Assembly (NCBI GenBank): GCA_013285825.1
Contig: JABDGV010000005.1
Coordinates: 18,123 to 82,122 of the forward strand
DNA: 64,000 nucleotides
Direction of reading: 5' to 3'
DNA from: Bacteroidota bacterium
Lineage (GTDB): Bacteria > Chlamydiota > Chlamydiia > Chlamydiales > FEN-1388
In this document: positions 19,334 through 28,872 of the stretch, piece after piece
Layout: every line of letters starts with the position of its first letter
How positions within the stretch are numbered: the stretch's first letter is position 1
Program-made: the position numbers and the translations under genes
Notes under the pieces: generated by a model
What the model saw: the letters and a program-made list of their open reading frames with translations, nothing else
What the model was told of the DNA's origin: nothing
The model's database searches: none

Positions 19334-21013
19334 TTAAATCAAAAACTCTTGAGGATTAGTTAAAGAGGCCTGTATGGTGTCGTGAAGGAATAAATAGTTT
19401 CCCTTTTCCCACTGTACCATTGAATTTTCTAAGGATCGACCTTCTACACGATCAGCATGAATAAAGCGCCTCTTTTTGGCGTCTTTGTTTGCTTGATCAA
19501 GAACTAAAAGTTCATACGTCGTTATTCCGCCAGAGCGTGAGACTAAATCGCATTCCAGCATCAAGCTTACGAGTTGGTCGGGATCTTGAAATGAAAGGGG
19601 TATGGCTTCAAGGTTTGTTGGCCAATGAGCTTTTTTGCTTTGGATATAGCTGCACAGAGTTTTGTAGAAACACTCTTTACCCTCTTCATACTTGCCTGCA
19701 AATGCAAAGAGCCGAAACTTTTCTTTGGGAGAAGCTATAGCCAGCGCCATGAACCGATCAACATAATCTTTCACTGCCTGTTCTGTAGGCTGGCTTCCAA
19801 GCATTAAGAAAACATTCTTGTCTTCTGGGTTGATTGGATGTTGTACTACCTTATTGTCTATTTGATCGATGAAATCGGTTGAGGCTTTTTGAGCTTCTAA
19901 CGTTTTTTTGAGATGCTTTTTTTCCTCTTCGCAGCTGATTTTAATTTTTACTGCTGAATGGCCGGTTTTTTTGTGGTAGTCCGTAACAGCCTTTAAAAAT
20001 GCAGGGCGCACAGGAAGTTCATTGGTTTCTAGGATATGGATTTGATTGTCTGGAAGTTTGCAGAGGATTTCCCATGTGTCGTCATTTTTTGGCCTTGGAG
20101 AGTGTAGGATAAGGTTTTTTTTGCCGCCGCTTTCCCACAAAGAACGAATGGCTTTAAAAAAATGGCTAGCATAGCGTGTGGGCATATCCGTCATATAGAG
20201 GTTAAGGTGCAAATCTTTTTCGCCCTTAGGCTTAAAGAGAATGTTATAAACCGCAACAGCTAAAAGCATCCCCGGGATGCAAACTGCTGTAGTACAAACC
20301 AGCTCTTTGGGTTTCATGGTTCGTAAGTTATGCAAGGTCATTAAAAAAATAAGAGGGCCCAAGATGAGTTCAGAAAACCACTTAATTGAAAAAAGGAATT
20401 CGAGCTTACGAATATTGCCAGCTTTTTGAGCGTTATCCCACTGATTAGATGACCATTTTCCTAAGGGCCCTAAATAATCATGAAACAGATCTTTTTCTTG
20501 AATGAGACCTGCTTCCCTGCACCAATTTTTCAGTTTTTCTGTACTTGTCAATCGATCATCTGCAGTGGGTACCACTTTCTGAATTTTGCTGAGCAAGTTG
20601 GCAATGTCTTTATCAATAATGGCATTTTTAGCCGCTTTATGACCTCCGCCGCCAGAAGAGTCGGTATAGAGTTTGGGCATATGCAATGATTCGGCCACTG
20701 TGTGTATCGTTTCACCAACGGCATCATGCGTTAGTGTGAATGTATCAAGTGATGTTGTGCGAAATATTCTTCTTCTAAAAATGTCTGCAACTATTGACTT
20801 GAGCTCTTTATCTTGATTCTCTTGTCTATAGGTGATTTTATTTTTTGAAATGGTAATCGAATCAATGGTTGCCAGATCTCGAAAAGCGCGTTTAAGAAAG
20901 GGAAGTATCTGCTTTTTAAAGAGTTCTCTATTTGTGTTTATTTGCGGATGTGTAGATGTAAAGTAATTACCACAAATTCCCAAATCTGTATCAATAATTG
21001 ATTTTAATTTCAT
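19334..21013 (-). CDS. Membrane-associated GT-B glycosyltransferase-like protein
   Basis: This 559-residue protein has a glycine-rich loop SSGGGGHKAA at 119-128 like the N-terminal loop of MurG and MGDG-synthase-type enzymes. Near the C-terminus it has DLVSRSGGITTYELL, which resembles the nucleotide-sugar-binding GG-x-x-T-x-x-E motif of the same GT28-like group. Two hydrophobic helices (about 212-262, including LILGPLIFLMTLHNL and AVCIPGMLLAVAVYNIL) interrupt the region between the domains, an unusual position. MurG and diacylglycerol glycosyltransferases are shorter and lack this insertion. A lipid- or host-directed sugar transferase is inferred; donor and acceptor are unknown. Confidence 0.5.
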   Translation of the reverse strand: MKLKSIIDTDLGICGNYFTSTHPQINTNRELFKKQILPFLKRAFRDLATIDSITISKNKITYRQENQDKELKSIVADIFRRRIFRTTSLDTFTLTHDAVGETIHTVAESLHMPKLYTDSSGGGGHKAAKNAIIDKDIANLLSKIQKVVPTADDRLTSTEKLKNWCREAGLIQEKDLFHDYLGPLGKWSSNQWDNAQKAGNIRKLEFLFSIKWFSELILGPLIFLMTLHNLRTMKPKELVCTTAVCIPGMLLAVAVYNILFKPKGEKDLHLNLYMTDMPTRYASHFFKAIRSLWESGGKKNLILHSPRPKNDDTWEILCKLPDNQIHILETNELPVRPAFLKAVTDYHKKTGHSAVKIKISCEEEKKHLKKTLEAQKASTDFIDQIDNKVVQHPINPEDKNVFLMLGSQPTEQAVKDYVDRFMALAIASPKEKFRLFAFAGKYEEGKECFYKTLCSYIQSKKAHWPTNLEAIPLSFQDPDQLVSLMLECDLVSRSGGITTYELLVLDQANKDAKKRRFIHADRVEGRSLENSMVQWEKGNYLFLHDTIQASLTNPQEFLI

Positions 21014-21068
21014 TAAGTTATATTTTTTTGTTTATTATAGTGTATTTATTAATTTAGGGAAAGGAACA

Positions 21069-21638
21069 TCAATTAACTGATAAATCTTCCGGAATCATAG
21101 AGAGACAGGCATACTTACCGCCCATTTCTTTTAAGAGGGTGCTCCATAAATCATCAGGCGGGGTCTCAAAGATATGTTTTTTTGTGGCGGGATAGAGAAA
21201 CCATCCAGCATCGAGAAATTCTCTTTCGAGCTGACCCGAAGACCAACCGGCATAACCAAAACAAAGATAAATAGGGTCGCCCGATTCATCACTCAGGATT
21301 GTATGTAAAAACTGAAGATCGCCGCCTAAATAAACGCCTTCGCATATTGTGAGCATCTGCTGTGTTGAATCAAAATGGGTGTGCAAAAGCATCATCTGAT
21401 TTGTTTGTACGGGACCTCCTGCTCGAAGCCCTACATTTTTATTAGAGATCTCTTTGAGGTTGAGGATTTCTTCTGGAAGTTCGATGTCGAGCGGCTTATT
21501 AATCAATAAGCCGAAGGATCCTGTTTCATTATGCTCACAGATAAGAAGGACGCCGCGCACAAAAAGGCCGCTTTCAACTTCTGGACTTGCAATCAGAAAG
21601 TGGCCCTTTTTTACTTCACTCGGAAGAAGATAGTCCAT
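21069..21638 (-). CDS. algH: YqgE/AlgH family protein
   Basis: The 189-residue protein shows the UPF0301 pattern: [10 protein letters not shown] at the start, [40 protein letters not shown], and [21 protein letters not shown]. The family is widespread; its biochemical role is not firmly established, although it was linked to alginate regulation in Pseudomonas. The start overlaps the end of the MlaD-like gene by 23 bases, so it is the last gene of the lipid-transport operon here. Confidence 0.9.
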   Translation of the reverse strand: MDYLLPSEVKKGHFLIASPEVESGLFVRGVLLICEHNETGSFGLLINKPLDIELPEEILNLKEISNKNVGLRAGGPVQTNQMMLLHTHFDSTQQMLTICEGVYLGGDLQFLHTILSDESGDPIYLCFGYAGWSSGQLEREFLDAGWFLYPATKKHIFETPPDDLWSTLLKEMGGKYACLSMIPEDLSVN

Positions 21639-23019
21639 TCGACTCTGCCCCTAAAACGGTTCCTACAGTTTTGAGCTTAGTATCAAGCTCTTTGACGTTA
21701 CGTACAAGGTCCTTATACGATTCGGTAAATTCACGTCGGACGTTAGGGTTTTTGAGAGATTCTGGATTATCAGCGCTCACTTTTGCACGATCAAGCGCAT
21801 CATCAAGCCGCTGGAAGGAGACATTAATAGTCTTCATCTCTTCATCAACAAAGGTGCGAATTTGAGCAGGTGTTTGAAGCATCTGAGCCTCTTCAACGCG
21901 GTTTCTGCGAAGCCGCTGCCAAGAGCGGTCAAGATGGAACAGTATTCCATAGTTATTAATGTCAGAGAGAAGCAAATCAGTTCGATTCATAACGCGAAGC
22001 GAGCGGTAGTACGCTTCATCATCGTTGATAAACTTGCCAATTGTTCCCTGGCCATCTGCTAGTTTGTTTGCAATATCATTGAACTTTTGCATCGTATTTT
22101 CAAAATTTTTGATGAGCTCTTGAATCGGGGTTATAATTGATCCTTGCGAAGATCCTTTAAAAGAGGCGAGCATTTCAGAAAATTCATCTGTGCATCTTTG
22201 TATTGAGGCCATGATTTCACGCGTTTTTTCAGGCTGGTCGATACTTGCAGCAATAGAGCTGAGATGTTTTGAAGTCTTCTCAATATTTTTTATCGTGCCA
22301 TTAGCTGTAAATTGAGACAAAATCGATTTAATTTGATCGGTGACATGTTCAGCATTTGCCATAGTTTTTGATGCTGTTGCCATGGTTTTTGAAGCAGCGC
22401 CTGGAATATCGACTTCGTTAATGCGGTTCATGAACTTTTCGAACTGAACCGATGCACGCTCTAAAGACTGCATGGTCAGGTTTAACCCAGCCTGGTTTTT
22501 CTCGATGAGGCCATTTAAGGTATCCATAGTTTGTTCTGCTTTTTTAGCAACATTGGATAGAGCTGAGGCTGTCTCTTCCATATTTAAGCCGCTGGAAGCA
22601 TAAACAAGGGCGCCGTTTTCTAAAAGTTCTGAATGCCTTCCTGGAGTCACTGGAAGTGGAGTAACGGCAATAAACTGTTCACCCATTAAGCCAGCAGTCT
22701 TAACGGATATTTCATCGGTATTATAGACCCGAAGGCTTGAATCAAGTGCTAAAGTGAGTTCGTAGGGGTAGATGCCTGCAATGGAGGACTCTTCACGGGA
22801 ATCTGCAACAGGTGTTATGGCGAGAACTTCACCAACAGGCTTGCCTGCAAAAGTAACTTTTGTTCCCTTAGTCATCTTATCGATGTTTTGAAAGCGAACT
22901 TTGAGAATAAGCTTTCCATCACCTGGTTTCGGATGGAGGAAAACGAGTGCGCGAATCGAGAAAAAGAGCGAGACTAATACTACAAGCCCTATTGCAATGT
23001 TTTTATTACCTGCTTTCAC
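21616..23019 (-). CDS. MCE/MlaD-type substrate-binding protein of a lipid ABC transporter
   Basis: The 467-residue protein has one N-terminal transmembrane helix (about 8-28), then a single MCE domain (about 38-118, with [17 protein letters not shown] and [16 protein letters not shown]), followed by a long helical tail rich in coiled-coil heptads. MlaD-like proteins form hexamers that carry phospholipid between membranes for an MlaFE core. The long tail (over 300 residues) is unlike E. coli MlaD and more like PqiB/YebT or plant TGD2-type extensions, and could span part of the periplasm. It overlaps the ATPase gene by four bases. Confidence 0.85.
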   Translation of the reverse strand: MKAGNKNIAIGLVVLVSLFFSIRALVFLHPKPGDGKLILKVRFQNIDKMTKGTKVTFAGKPVGEVLAITPVADSREESSIAGIYPYELTLALDSSLRVYNTDEISVKTAGLMGEQFIAVTPLPVTPGRHSELLENGALVYASSGLNMEETASALSNVAKKAEQTMDTLNGLIEKNQAGLNLTMQSLERASVQFEKFMNRINEVDIPGAASKTMATASKTMANAEHVTDQIKSILSQFTANGTIKNIEKTSKHLSSIAASIDQPEKTREIMASIQRCTDEFSEMLASFKGSSQGSIITPIQELIKNFENTMQKFNDIANKLADGQGTIGKFINDDEAYYRSLRVMNRTDLLLSDINNYGILFHLDRSWQRLRRNRVEEAQMLQTPAQIRTFVDEEMKTINVSFQRLDDALDRAKVSADNPESLKNPNVRREFTESYKDLVRNVKELDTKLKTVGTVLGAESNGLSSSE

Positions 23020-23852
23020 CGTAATACCACCTCTTTGACATGCTTAATATCTGACTGCCCAATCGGTTCTTCAATCCCTTCTTGGATTATTTCCTGGAAC
23101 TCGGGGGGCACTATTGCGTGCTCTAAATAAGAGCGTACTAACGAGTCTCCTTTTTGCAAAAAGGCCCGTTTTTCATCAACATAGGCAATTTTCCCCTCAT
23201 GGTGAAGGGCAAAATAATCGCCAACTTCAAGAGCGGAATTTAGGTCATGAGTTACAACGATTGCAGTCGCCCCTAAAGAGCGGACAGTTGATGCGATAAG
23301 TGTGTTGATATTATTTGCAGTGATTGGGTCAAGGCCAGTCGTTGGTTCATCAAAGAGTAATACTTTTGGATGGTAAATGATAAGGCGGGCAAGAGCAGCC
23401 CTTCTTTTTTGTCCTCCAGATAGTTCTGAAGGCAGTTTATCTTGATAATCATCAAGTCCGACTTGATTTAAGGCTTTTGCTACGCGATCTTTAATTTCAG
23501 AGGTAGATACCCGTCGGTCTTCATGAAGCTCTCCATTTTGCTTTAAGTGAAAAGCGACATTATCGCCGATGGTCATAGAGTCAAAGAGTGCAGAGCTTTG
23601 AAAAAGCATGCCAACGTCTAAAAGCGATCGCTGTTTAGCTTTGCCTTGTAAAGTGGAAATGCAGGTATCCCCAATCCAGATAGATCCTTCGTCAGGTACA
23701 TCCAGACCCATAATTTGTCGGAGAAGAACGCTTTTTCCTGCTCCGGATCTACCTAAAATGACAACGGTAGAATGGAGCGGAACATCCAACGAAAGTCCTT
23801 TAAGGATTTGGTTGTTGCCGTAGCTTTTCCAAACATTCTTGGCCTGAATCAT
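23016..23852 (-). CDS. MlaF-type ABC transporter ATP-binding protein
   Basis: Walker A (GRSGAGKS), signature (LSGGQKRRAALAR), Walker B (VLLFDEPTTGLD) and the switch histidine (VVTHD) are all present, so the protein is an active ABC ATPase. With the MlaE permease upstream and the MCE protein downstream it forms an MlaFED-type phospholipid transport system. ATG 23852 is chosen because ATAAGG precedes it and it lies 7 bases after the permease stop; a TTG at 23885 inside the permease gene is possible. Its ~278 residues match the family. Confidence 0.92.
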   Translation of the reverse strand: MIQAKNVWKSYGNNQILKGLSLDVPLHSTVVILGRSGAGKSVLLRQIMGLDVPDEGSIWIGDTCISTLQGKAKQRSLLDVGMLFQSSALFDSMTIGDNVAFHLKQNGELHEDRRVSTSEIKDRVAKALNQVGLDDYQDKLPSELSGGQKRRAALARLIIYHPKVLLFDEPTTGLDPITANNINTLIASTVRSLGATAIVVTHDLNSALEVGDYFALHHEGKIAYVDEKRAFLQKGDSLVRSYLEHAIVPPEFQEIIQEGIEEPIGQSDIKHVKEVVLR

Positions 23853-23859
23853 CAGAGCC

Positions 23860-24669
23860 TTATGTGAAGATCTTGTATCCTCCAAAAAACACCCAAAAAA
23901 ATGCGTTTAAAAACACCGTTAATAAGAAGTTAGTTATCAAAATGCAAGTATAGCACATTACAACACTTCTTGTAGTAGATCTTCCTACTCCTACCGCACC
24001 GCCAGTTGTGTTCATACCATAAAAACAAGAAATTGTGACGATTAAAAGTCCAAAAATAGTCGATTTGAGAAGTCCAGAGAAGACGTCATACCAGGTTAAA
24101 TAGTCAGGAATGGGGGATAAAAAATCGGTAGGAGACATTCCATAAAGATCAACGGCGACTAAGTAGCCGCCATAAATTCCGGTCGTACAGCTGAAGGCAG
24201 TAAGACAGGGCATCATAAAGAGCATAGCAATAAAGCGGGGAGCGACTAAGTAGCGTATAGGGTTTACAGCCATTGAGGATAAGGCATCAATTTGTTCGGT
24301 AACCCGCATACTGCCAAGTTCTGCACAAATGGCAGCCCCAATTCGACCTGTCATCATAAATGCGGTAAGCAGCGGGCCGATTTCAACAAGCATGGATTTG
24401 GCAACCATTATACCTGTAGTTCCCGTTAGCCCTTTATCAGAGAGCTGGAAGAAGGCTTGTGCTGAGAGCACCATGCCAATTGAAAAGCCAGTTACAAGGA
24501 TTACAGGAAGGGAGCAAAAACCAAACTCATACATCTGTTCTCGAATCAACGTCCATTGGGGAGGGTGGGTGAAGCAGATACCAATAGTTTCACAAGTAAG
24601 TAATGTGTACCTGCCGACTCCTTGAACAAATCGCATCATACTTTGATTTATTGACTTAATGAGCTTCAT
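23860..24669 (-). CDS. MlaE-type ABC transporter permease
   Basis: The protein has the MlaE family plan: an N-terminal amphipathic part, then about five hydrophobic helices with the conserved block VAKSMLVEIGPLLTAFMMTGRIGAAICAELG (read in parts) and MRVTEQIDAL. It forms the membrane channel of the lipid transporter. ATG 24669 is chosen because GAGGA sits six bases before it; ATG 24675 directly abuts that site. The start overlaps the end of the dehydrogenase gene, so translation is coupled. Confidence 0.92.
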   Translation of the reverse strand: MKLIKSINQSMMRFVQGVGRYTLLTCETIGICFTHPPQWTLIREQMYEFGFCSLPVILVTGFSIGMVLSAQAFFQLSDKGLTGTTGIMVAKSMLVEIGPLLTAFMMTGRIGAAICAELGSMRVTEQIDALSSMAVNPIRYLVAPRFIAMLFMMPCLTAFSCTTGIYGGYLVAVDLYGMSPTDFLSPIPDYLTWYDVFSGLLKSTIFGLLIVTISCFYGMNTTGGAVGVGRSTTRSVVMCYTCILITNFLLTVFLNAFFWVFFGGYKIFT

Positions 24670-27379
24670 GCACATTCCTCAATAGGGAAACTAACAGTTC
24701 TGCAATATGGTTGATGCGGGGAGAATGTCCATATCTTTGAATCTGTGCTCGGCATGAAGTTCCATTGGTAACAACACATGTACTTGTACCACATTTTTCT
24801 AGTTTGAGTCCTAAATCTCGATCAAAAATTTTTTTAGATATACCAACATGTTCTATTTCATAGCCAAAAGATCCTGCCATTCCACAGCAGCCCGTTTCAA
24901 GCGGGATGATATGGGCATCGGGAATCATCCTCAAGATTTGCAGTCCATAATTATTTTTAAACAAGCTTTTTTCGTGGCAATGGACATGGTAGGCGATAGA
25001 GTGAGGAAATCGATTGAGCTCCAGTTTGTGGCAGTTGGAATGAAGGTATTCTTCAAAGGAAACAACAGGCGCATGCTTTGTGAAATCGAACCCAAATTCT
25101 TTAGCTTCATCGATAAAAGTGGAAAGACAAGAGGGCTCTAATACAACAAGAGGGCATTGACTCACGCTAAGCGTGTTGTAGAGTTTTGTTAAAAGTTTTT
25201 TGGATGCCCCTAGAAATCCTTTGGAGATGGCTGTACGTCCACAGCAGCTCCAGGGGAGCACCTGTACTTTTTTACCGCATGCTTGCAGAACCTTAACTGC
25301 TGCAATCCCTACTTTTGGGTCTAAAAACTCAGTAAATGTATCGCTAAAGAGAATCAGATCGGGGTTTTGAGTGGTGAGGAGATGATTTTTAGCAGCCCAA
25401 GTGGAAAATCTCTCGTTGGCCAAATTTGGCAGCGATTTATAAGTCACTTTTAAAAATCGCCCCAAAAAGGAGTGCATCATCCAATTTGAAATTCTTGGGA
25501 AAAGGGAACCAAGTTGGAAGTAGCTGCCAATTTTTCCAAAGATATTAGAGCGCAGCGGCACGCGTTTATTTTGATTTGTGAAGTTTAAAATCTCAGCTTT
25601 TAGCTTTGAAGCATCAATATGGGATGGACACTCATGTGCGCAGCCTTTACAGGAAAGACATAGGTCAAAAACACGTGCAAAATCCTTGCCGAAGATCTCC
25701 TCTTTTGAGACCTCTCCAGTAAGCACTCCCTTGAGCGCTAAAGCTCGGGCTCTTGTAGTATCATGTTCATCTAACGTTGCTTGGTAGGAGGGACACATCG
25801 TTCCGGTTTTTTTTCTGCAGGCGCCATTTCCGTTGCAAAGGTCTAACGTCAGCTCAAGGCCGCCTTGTTTGTAGGATTTGAAGACTGGCTCAAAGGGAAG
25901 GAAGCTGGGGCTTTCTCGAAGGTTCTCCAGGAGTGCTTGATTGGGAATGATTTTTCCCGGATTCATTATCTTATTTGGATCGAAGAGGGACTTGATCTCT
26001 TTCATAGCTTCAAAGAGTTTTGAGCCAAAAAAGGGCTTTGAGGCCCATGAACGAAGAATCCCTTCGCCATGTTCGCTTGAAAAGACCCCATGATATTTTT
26101 GTACTAATGCAAGGGCCTTTTGGCTGAGCTCTTCAATTCTTCTTCTATCTTCGACGAGATTAAAGAAGGGGCGGATATGGAGGCAGCCAGCGCCCACATG
26201 GCCATAGATGCCTGCTTGGATCTCGTTTTGGGTAAAGAGAGAAGAGAGCTCTTTAAAAAAGGGTGCAATCTGATCGGGCGGGACTGCCATATCTTCAATA
26301 AAGCCGATTGCGCGCCTTTTAGAACGTCTGGAAAGAAGAAGGCCGAGGCCTGCTTTTCTAATCGTCCAGATTGCTTTACACTCTCCTGGATCTTTCAAAA
26401 GGACCGATTTGTAGTTTCCAGGCAGGGTTTGGAAATTGGTCTCATTTTCAAATTCAGCTACTAAAAGCGCTCCTGCGTGAGGATCAACACCTTGAGGAAG
26501 GGGATAGTTTTGTTGAATTGCAGCTTCAAGGATTGTTTTATCGATGAGTTCAAGCGAGATGGGGTTCATTTGAGCAAATTGAGGGGATGCCTCAATTGCA
26601 TGCGTAACCGTATCAAAGGAGAGGACTAACAAATATGTCTGAGGAAGCTTTTTAACAAGCTGAAGCTCGACAGCAGTTATAACTCCTAAAGTGCCTTGCG
26701 AGCCTGCGATAAATTTTGCAAAATCAACAGACTTGGGGTTGAGAAGCTCTCGAAGTGGGTAGCCAGTAGAGCTTCGTTTGAACTCTGGAAAGCGATTTTT
26801 GATCTCTTCATGATTGATGCTGGCAATGTGAACAAGCTCTTTGAGTAGAGGATGAGAGCTATACTCCTGATCGTTCATACTTTTCAGCCAGAGAGTCTCG
26901 CCAGTTGCAAGCATGAGTTCGATACCGACTACAGCATCCCGCATCGAGCCGAAGCGTAGAGATCTCGAGCCTGCAGTATTGCAGCCAACCATGCCCCCGA
27001 TTGTTGCCCGATCGCCGGTTGAGGTATCTGGGCCTAAGCGAAGCCCATATTTTGAAACAGCTTCATTGAGGTCATCTTGGACAACGCCTGGATCGACCAC
27101 GATCCGGCCACTCTTCTCGTCAAAAGTTCGTATAGATCTGAGATGTTTAGAAAGATCGAGCACAACGCCTGATCCTAGCGCCGATCCCGTGGTATTGGTT
27201 CCGGCCCCTCGGGGGGTTATGGTTAGTTTGTTGGAAGCTGCATAGTGAATACTGTTCTGGATTTCAGCTGAATTTCGAGGGCAGACAACAGCTTGAGGAA
27301 ATATTTGATAAATGGATGCGTCTTGACTGTAGATGGTCCTTGAAACGGAATCTGTATAAAATTCGCCTTCGAGTTTCAT
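24656..27379 (-). CDS. FAD-linked oxidase fused to Fe-S/CCG domains (YdiJ/D-2-hydroxyacid dehydrogenase-like)
   Basis: The 907-residue protein joins four parts: an FAD-binding PCMH domain (about 30-210, with TPRGAGTNTTGSALG and GGMVGCNTAGSRS), a flavin oxidase C-domain (to about 480, with GHVGAGCLHIRP and SSEHGEGILR), a dicluster 4Fe-4S part (CNGNGACRKKTGTMCPS and CLSCKGCAHECPS) and two CCG cysteine-rich domains (SCCGRTAI and GCCGMAGSFGYE). This is the GlcD-GlcF type of fusion seen in E. coli YdiJ and in D-lactate or D-2-hydroxyglutarate dehydrogenases. It probably oxidises a D-2-hydroxyacid and passes electrons to quinone. It heads the lipid ABC operon, with an overlap into mlaE, which is an unusual partnership. 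Confidence 0.88.
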   Translation of the reverse strand: MKLEGEFYTDSVSRTIYSQDASIYQIFPQAVVCPRNSAEIQNSIHYAASNKLTITPRGAGTNTTGSALGSGVVLDLSKHLRSIRTFDEKSGRIVVDPGVVQDDLNEAVSKYGLRLGPDTSTGDRATIGGMVGCNTAGSRSLRFGSMRDAVVGIELMLATGETLWLKSMNDQEYSSHPLLKELVHIASINHEEIKNRFPEFKRSSTGYPLRELLNPKSVDFAKFIAGSQGTLGVITAVELQLVKKLPQTYLLVLSFDTVTHAIEASPQFAQMNPISLELIDKTILEAAIQQNYPLPQGVDPHAGALLVAEFENETNFQTLPGNYKSVLLKDPGECKAIWTIRKAGLGLLLSRRSKRRAIGFIEDMAVPPDQIAPFFKELSSLFTQNEIQAGIYGHVGAGCLHIRPFFNLVEDRRRIEELSQKALALVQKYHGVFSSEHGEGILRSWASKPFFGSKLFEAMKEIKSLFDPNKIMNPGKIIPNQALLENLRESPSFLPFEPVFKSYKQGGLELTLDLCNGNGACRKKTGTMCPSYQATLDEHDTTRARALALKGVLTGEVSKEEIFGKDFARVFDLCLSCKGCAHECPSHIDASKLKAEILNFTNQNKRVPLRSNIFGKIGSYFQLGSLFPRISNWMMHSFLGRFLKVTYKSLPNLANERFSTWAAKNHLLTTQNPDLILFSDTFTEFLDPKVGIAAVKVLQACGKKVQVLPWSCCGRTAISKGFLGASKKLLTKLYNTLSVSQCPLVVLEPSCLSTFIDEAKEFGFDFTKHAPVVSFEEYLHSNCHKLELNRFPHSIAYHVHCHEKSLFKNNYGLQILRMIPDAHIIPLETGCCGMAGSFGYEIEHVGISKKIFDRDLGLKLEKCGTSTCVVTNGTSCRAQIQRYGHSPRINHIAELLVSLLRNVHEAH

Positions 27380-27511
27380 GAAACCTATCCTAACCTGATA
27401 CTACTTTGAGGAAGGTAGGGATTTAGCGCATTTTTTTTAAAAACTTTTTTACCTTTGTTTATTTCCAAAAAGGGAGATAAAATTTTCCTAATCTACTTTT
27501 TCTGGAGACGA

Positions 27512-28012
27512 ATGAAAGCTTTTTTGACTGCGTTTAGTATATTTGCCTTCTTCAAATTGGATTGTGCTCAAGCTAATTCTTGCGCCTTCTGCAATAGTGA
27601 AATTATAGAAAGTCAAGCTGCTTTTAAGAGTAAGTACTTCACAGTTGCAGTTGACTACGCACCTCGCGTGCCTGGGCATCTCTTAGTCATCCCTAAAAGA
27701 CATATTATGAAGGCTCATGAACTATCTAGTGAAGAATGGGAAGAACTCTCACTCATTATTCCAAAAGTCGTGCAGATATTTTCTGAATATCTTCACACAG
27801 ATGAATATATCATTTTAGAGAAGAATGGTCCTGGTGCTTTCCAGACGGTGCCTCACGTCCATTTTCACCTATTTCCTGTACGTAACCAAAAATGGCCTGA
27901 GATTTTCGATATAGTACCCGATCGGCTAAGTGCAGAAGAGCTTGAAAACGAAATAAATAGATTTCGCAGCTACTTTTTGATGGTTAATTCCATGGATAAC
28001 AAAGAGCATTGA
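27512..28012 (+). CDS. HIT-family hydrolase with a signal peptide
   Basis: From ATG 27512 (GGAG nearby) the protein has a signal peptide (MKAFLTAFSIFAFFKLD, cut near AQA-NS), then a CxxC (CAFC), the HIT strand VPGHLLVIPKRH and the triad HVHFHLFPV. HIT hydrolases act on nucleoside phosphoramidates and dinucleotides and are normally cytosolic. The CxxC before the domain recalls the zinc-binding type of HIT protein. An exported version is odd. A longer frame reaching 27455 would hide the signal peptide. It converges on the AbiE genes with 8 bases between stops. Confidence 0.85.
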   Translation: MKAFLTAFSIFAFFKLDCAQANSCAFCNSEIIESQAAFKSKYFTVAVDYAPRVPGHLLVIPKRHIMKAHELSSEEWEELSLIIPKVVQIFSEYLHTDEYIILEKNGPGAFQTVPHVHFHLFPVRNQKWPEIFDIVPDRLSAEELENEINRFRSYFLMVNSMDNKEH

Positions 28013-28020
28013 GAAGTAAT

Positions 28021-28872
28021 TTAATCTGCAATTTTTTCGATAAAGTGCTTGAAGAAAGATGCATTCCATAGGCCAAGGCTTTGGAGTTCTCTTGGTTGCA
28101 GAAAAATCTCCACGTCCTTTGAAGCTGTAGACCAATTAATTGCTTGAACTTTCTTCTCTAATTCTTTGCAAACCCAGTCTCGATTGATAGTGATTTCTTG
28201 TCCTTTCCAAGGACCTTGTTGTAGGAGAGCGTGCTGTAAAAAGGAGTAGTTGATTGCTGTTTTTCTCGTTACATACCAAGTAAAGTCGTACCAGTCCCGC
28301 CCTTTCACATATTGCCTGCATAACAAAGCGTGCAGCTTACCTGCAAAGAGTGTTGGCATTGTTTGAGCAACGATTGAAAACGGTGTTGGAAATTCTACGA
28401 ATTTTGATTCAAATTCTGACCCTTGCGGTGGATTTGTATCTATCTCCAGTTTGATATTGATAGCCTGGACATCAGATGAATCTCTTGCATAGGACAATTG
28501 AAGAACTTTTCCGAATGAGTTTTCTTTGAGAAAAGCCTTTTTCACGACATTATCGGCTTGCGAGCGATCCTTTACTTCTAGTGTCAGCCCAAAGGATTCA
28601 AACTCCAATTTGATATCATTAAGAAAGGTTTGCCATGAGAAAGATGGATTATGGCTATTTAGAATAAAATCGAGATCTTCTGAGAAGCGAGGCAAGCCAT
28701 AGACAATTCTCAGACAGGTGCCGCCCTGAAAAGCAGCATGTTTGAAAAAATCACCACGGGCGAGAGAAAAGAGAGCGATTTCTTGTGCAATTTCTTTAAA
28801 TGCATTTAGCTCGTCTCTTTTTGATTTGGGATTGTATTGACGAATCCGATCTTCGATAATGCGAATATCCAT
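28021..28872 (-). CDS. abiEii: AbiEii-type nucleotidyltransferase toxin
   Basis: The 283-residue protein has the DUF1814/AbiEii motifs: FQGGTCLRIVYG and RFSEDLDF (the G-G-T/S and D-x-D of a nucleotidyltransferase), and GRDWYDFTWY further on. AbiEii toxins modify tRNA or other targets with nucleotides and block growth. The start overlaps the end of the AbiEi gene (TAATG), the standard order of this type IV toxin-antitoxin and phage-defence system. No key residue appears missing. Confidence 0.9.
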   Translation of the reverse strand: MDIRIIEDRIRQYNPKSKRDELNAFKEIAQEIALFSLARGDFFKHAAFQGGTCLRIVYGLPRFSEDLDFILNSHNPSFSWQTFLNDIKLEFESFGLTLEVKDRSQADNVVKKAFLKENSFGKVLQLSYARDSSDVQAINIKLEIDTNPPQGSEFESKFVEFPTPFSIVAQTMPTLFAGKLHALLCRQYVKGRDWYDFTWYVTRKTAINYSFLQHALLQQGPWKGQEITINRDWVCKELEKKVQAINWSTASKDVEIFLQPRELQSLGLWNASFFKHFIEKIAD

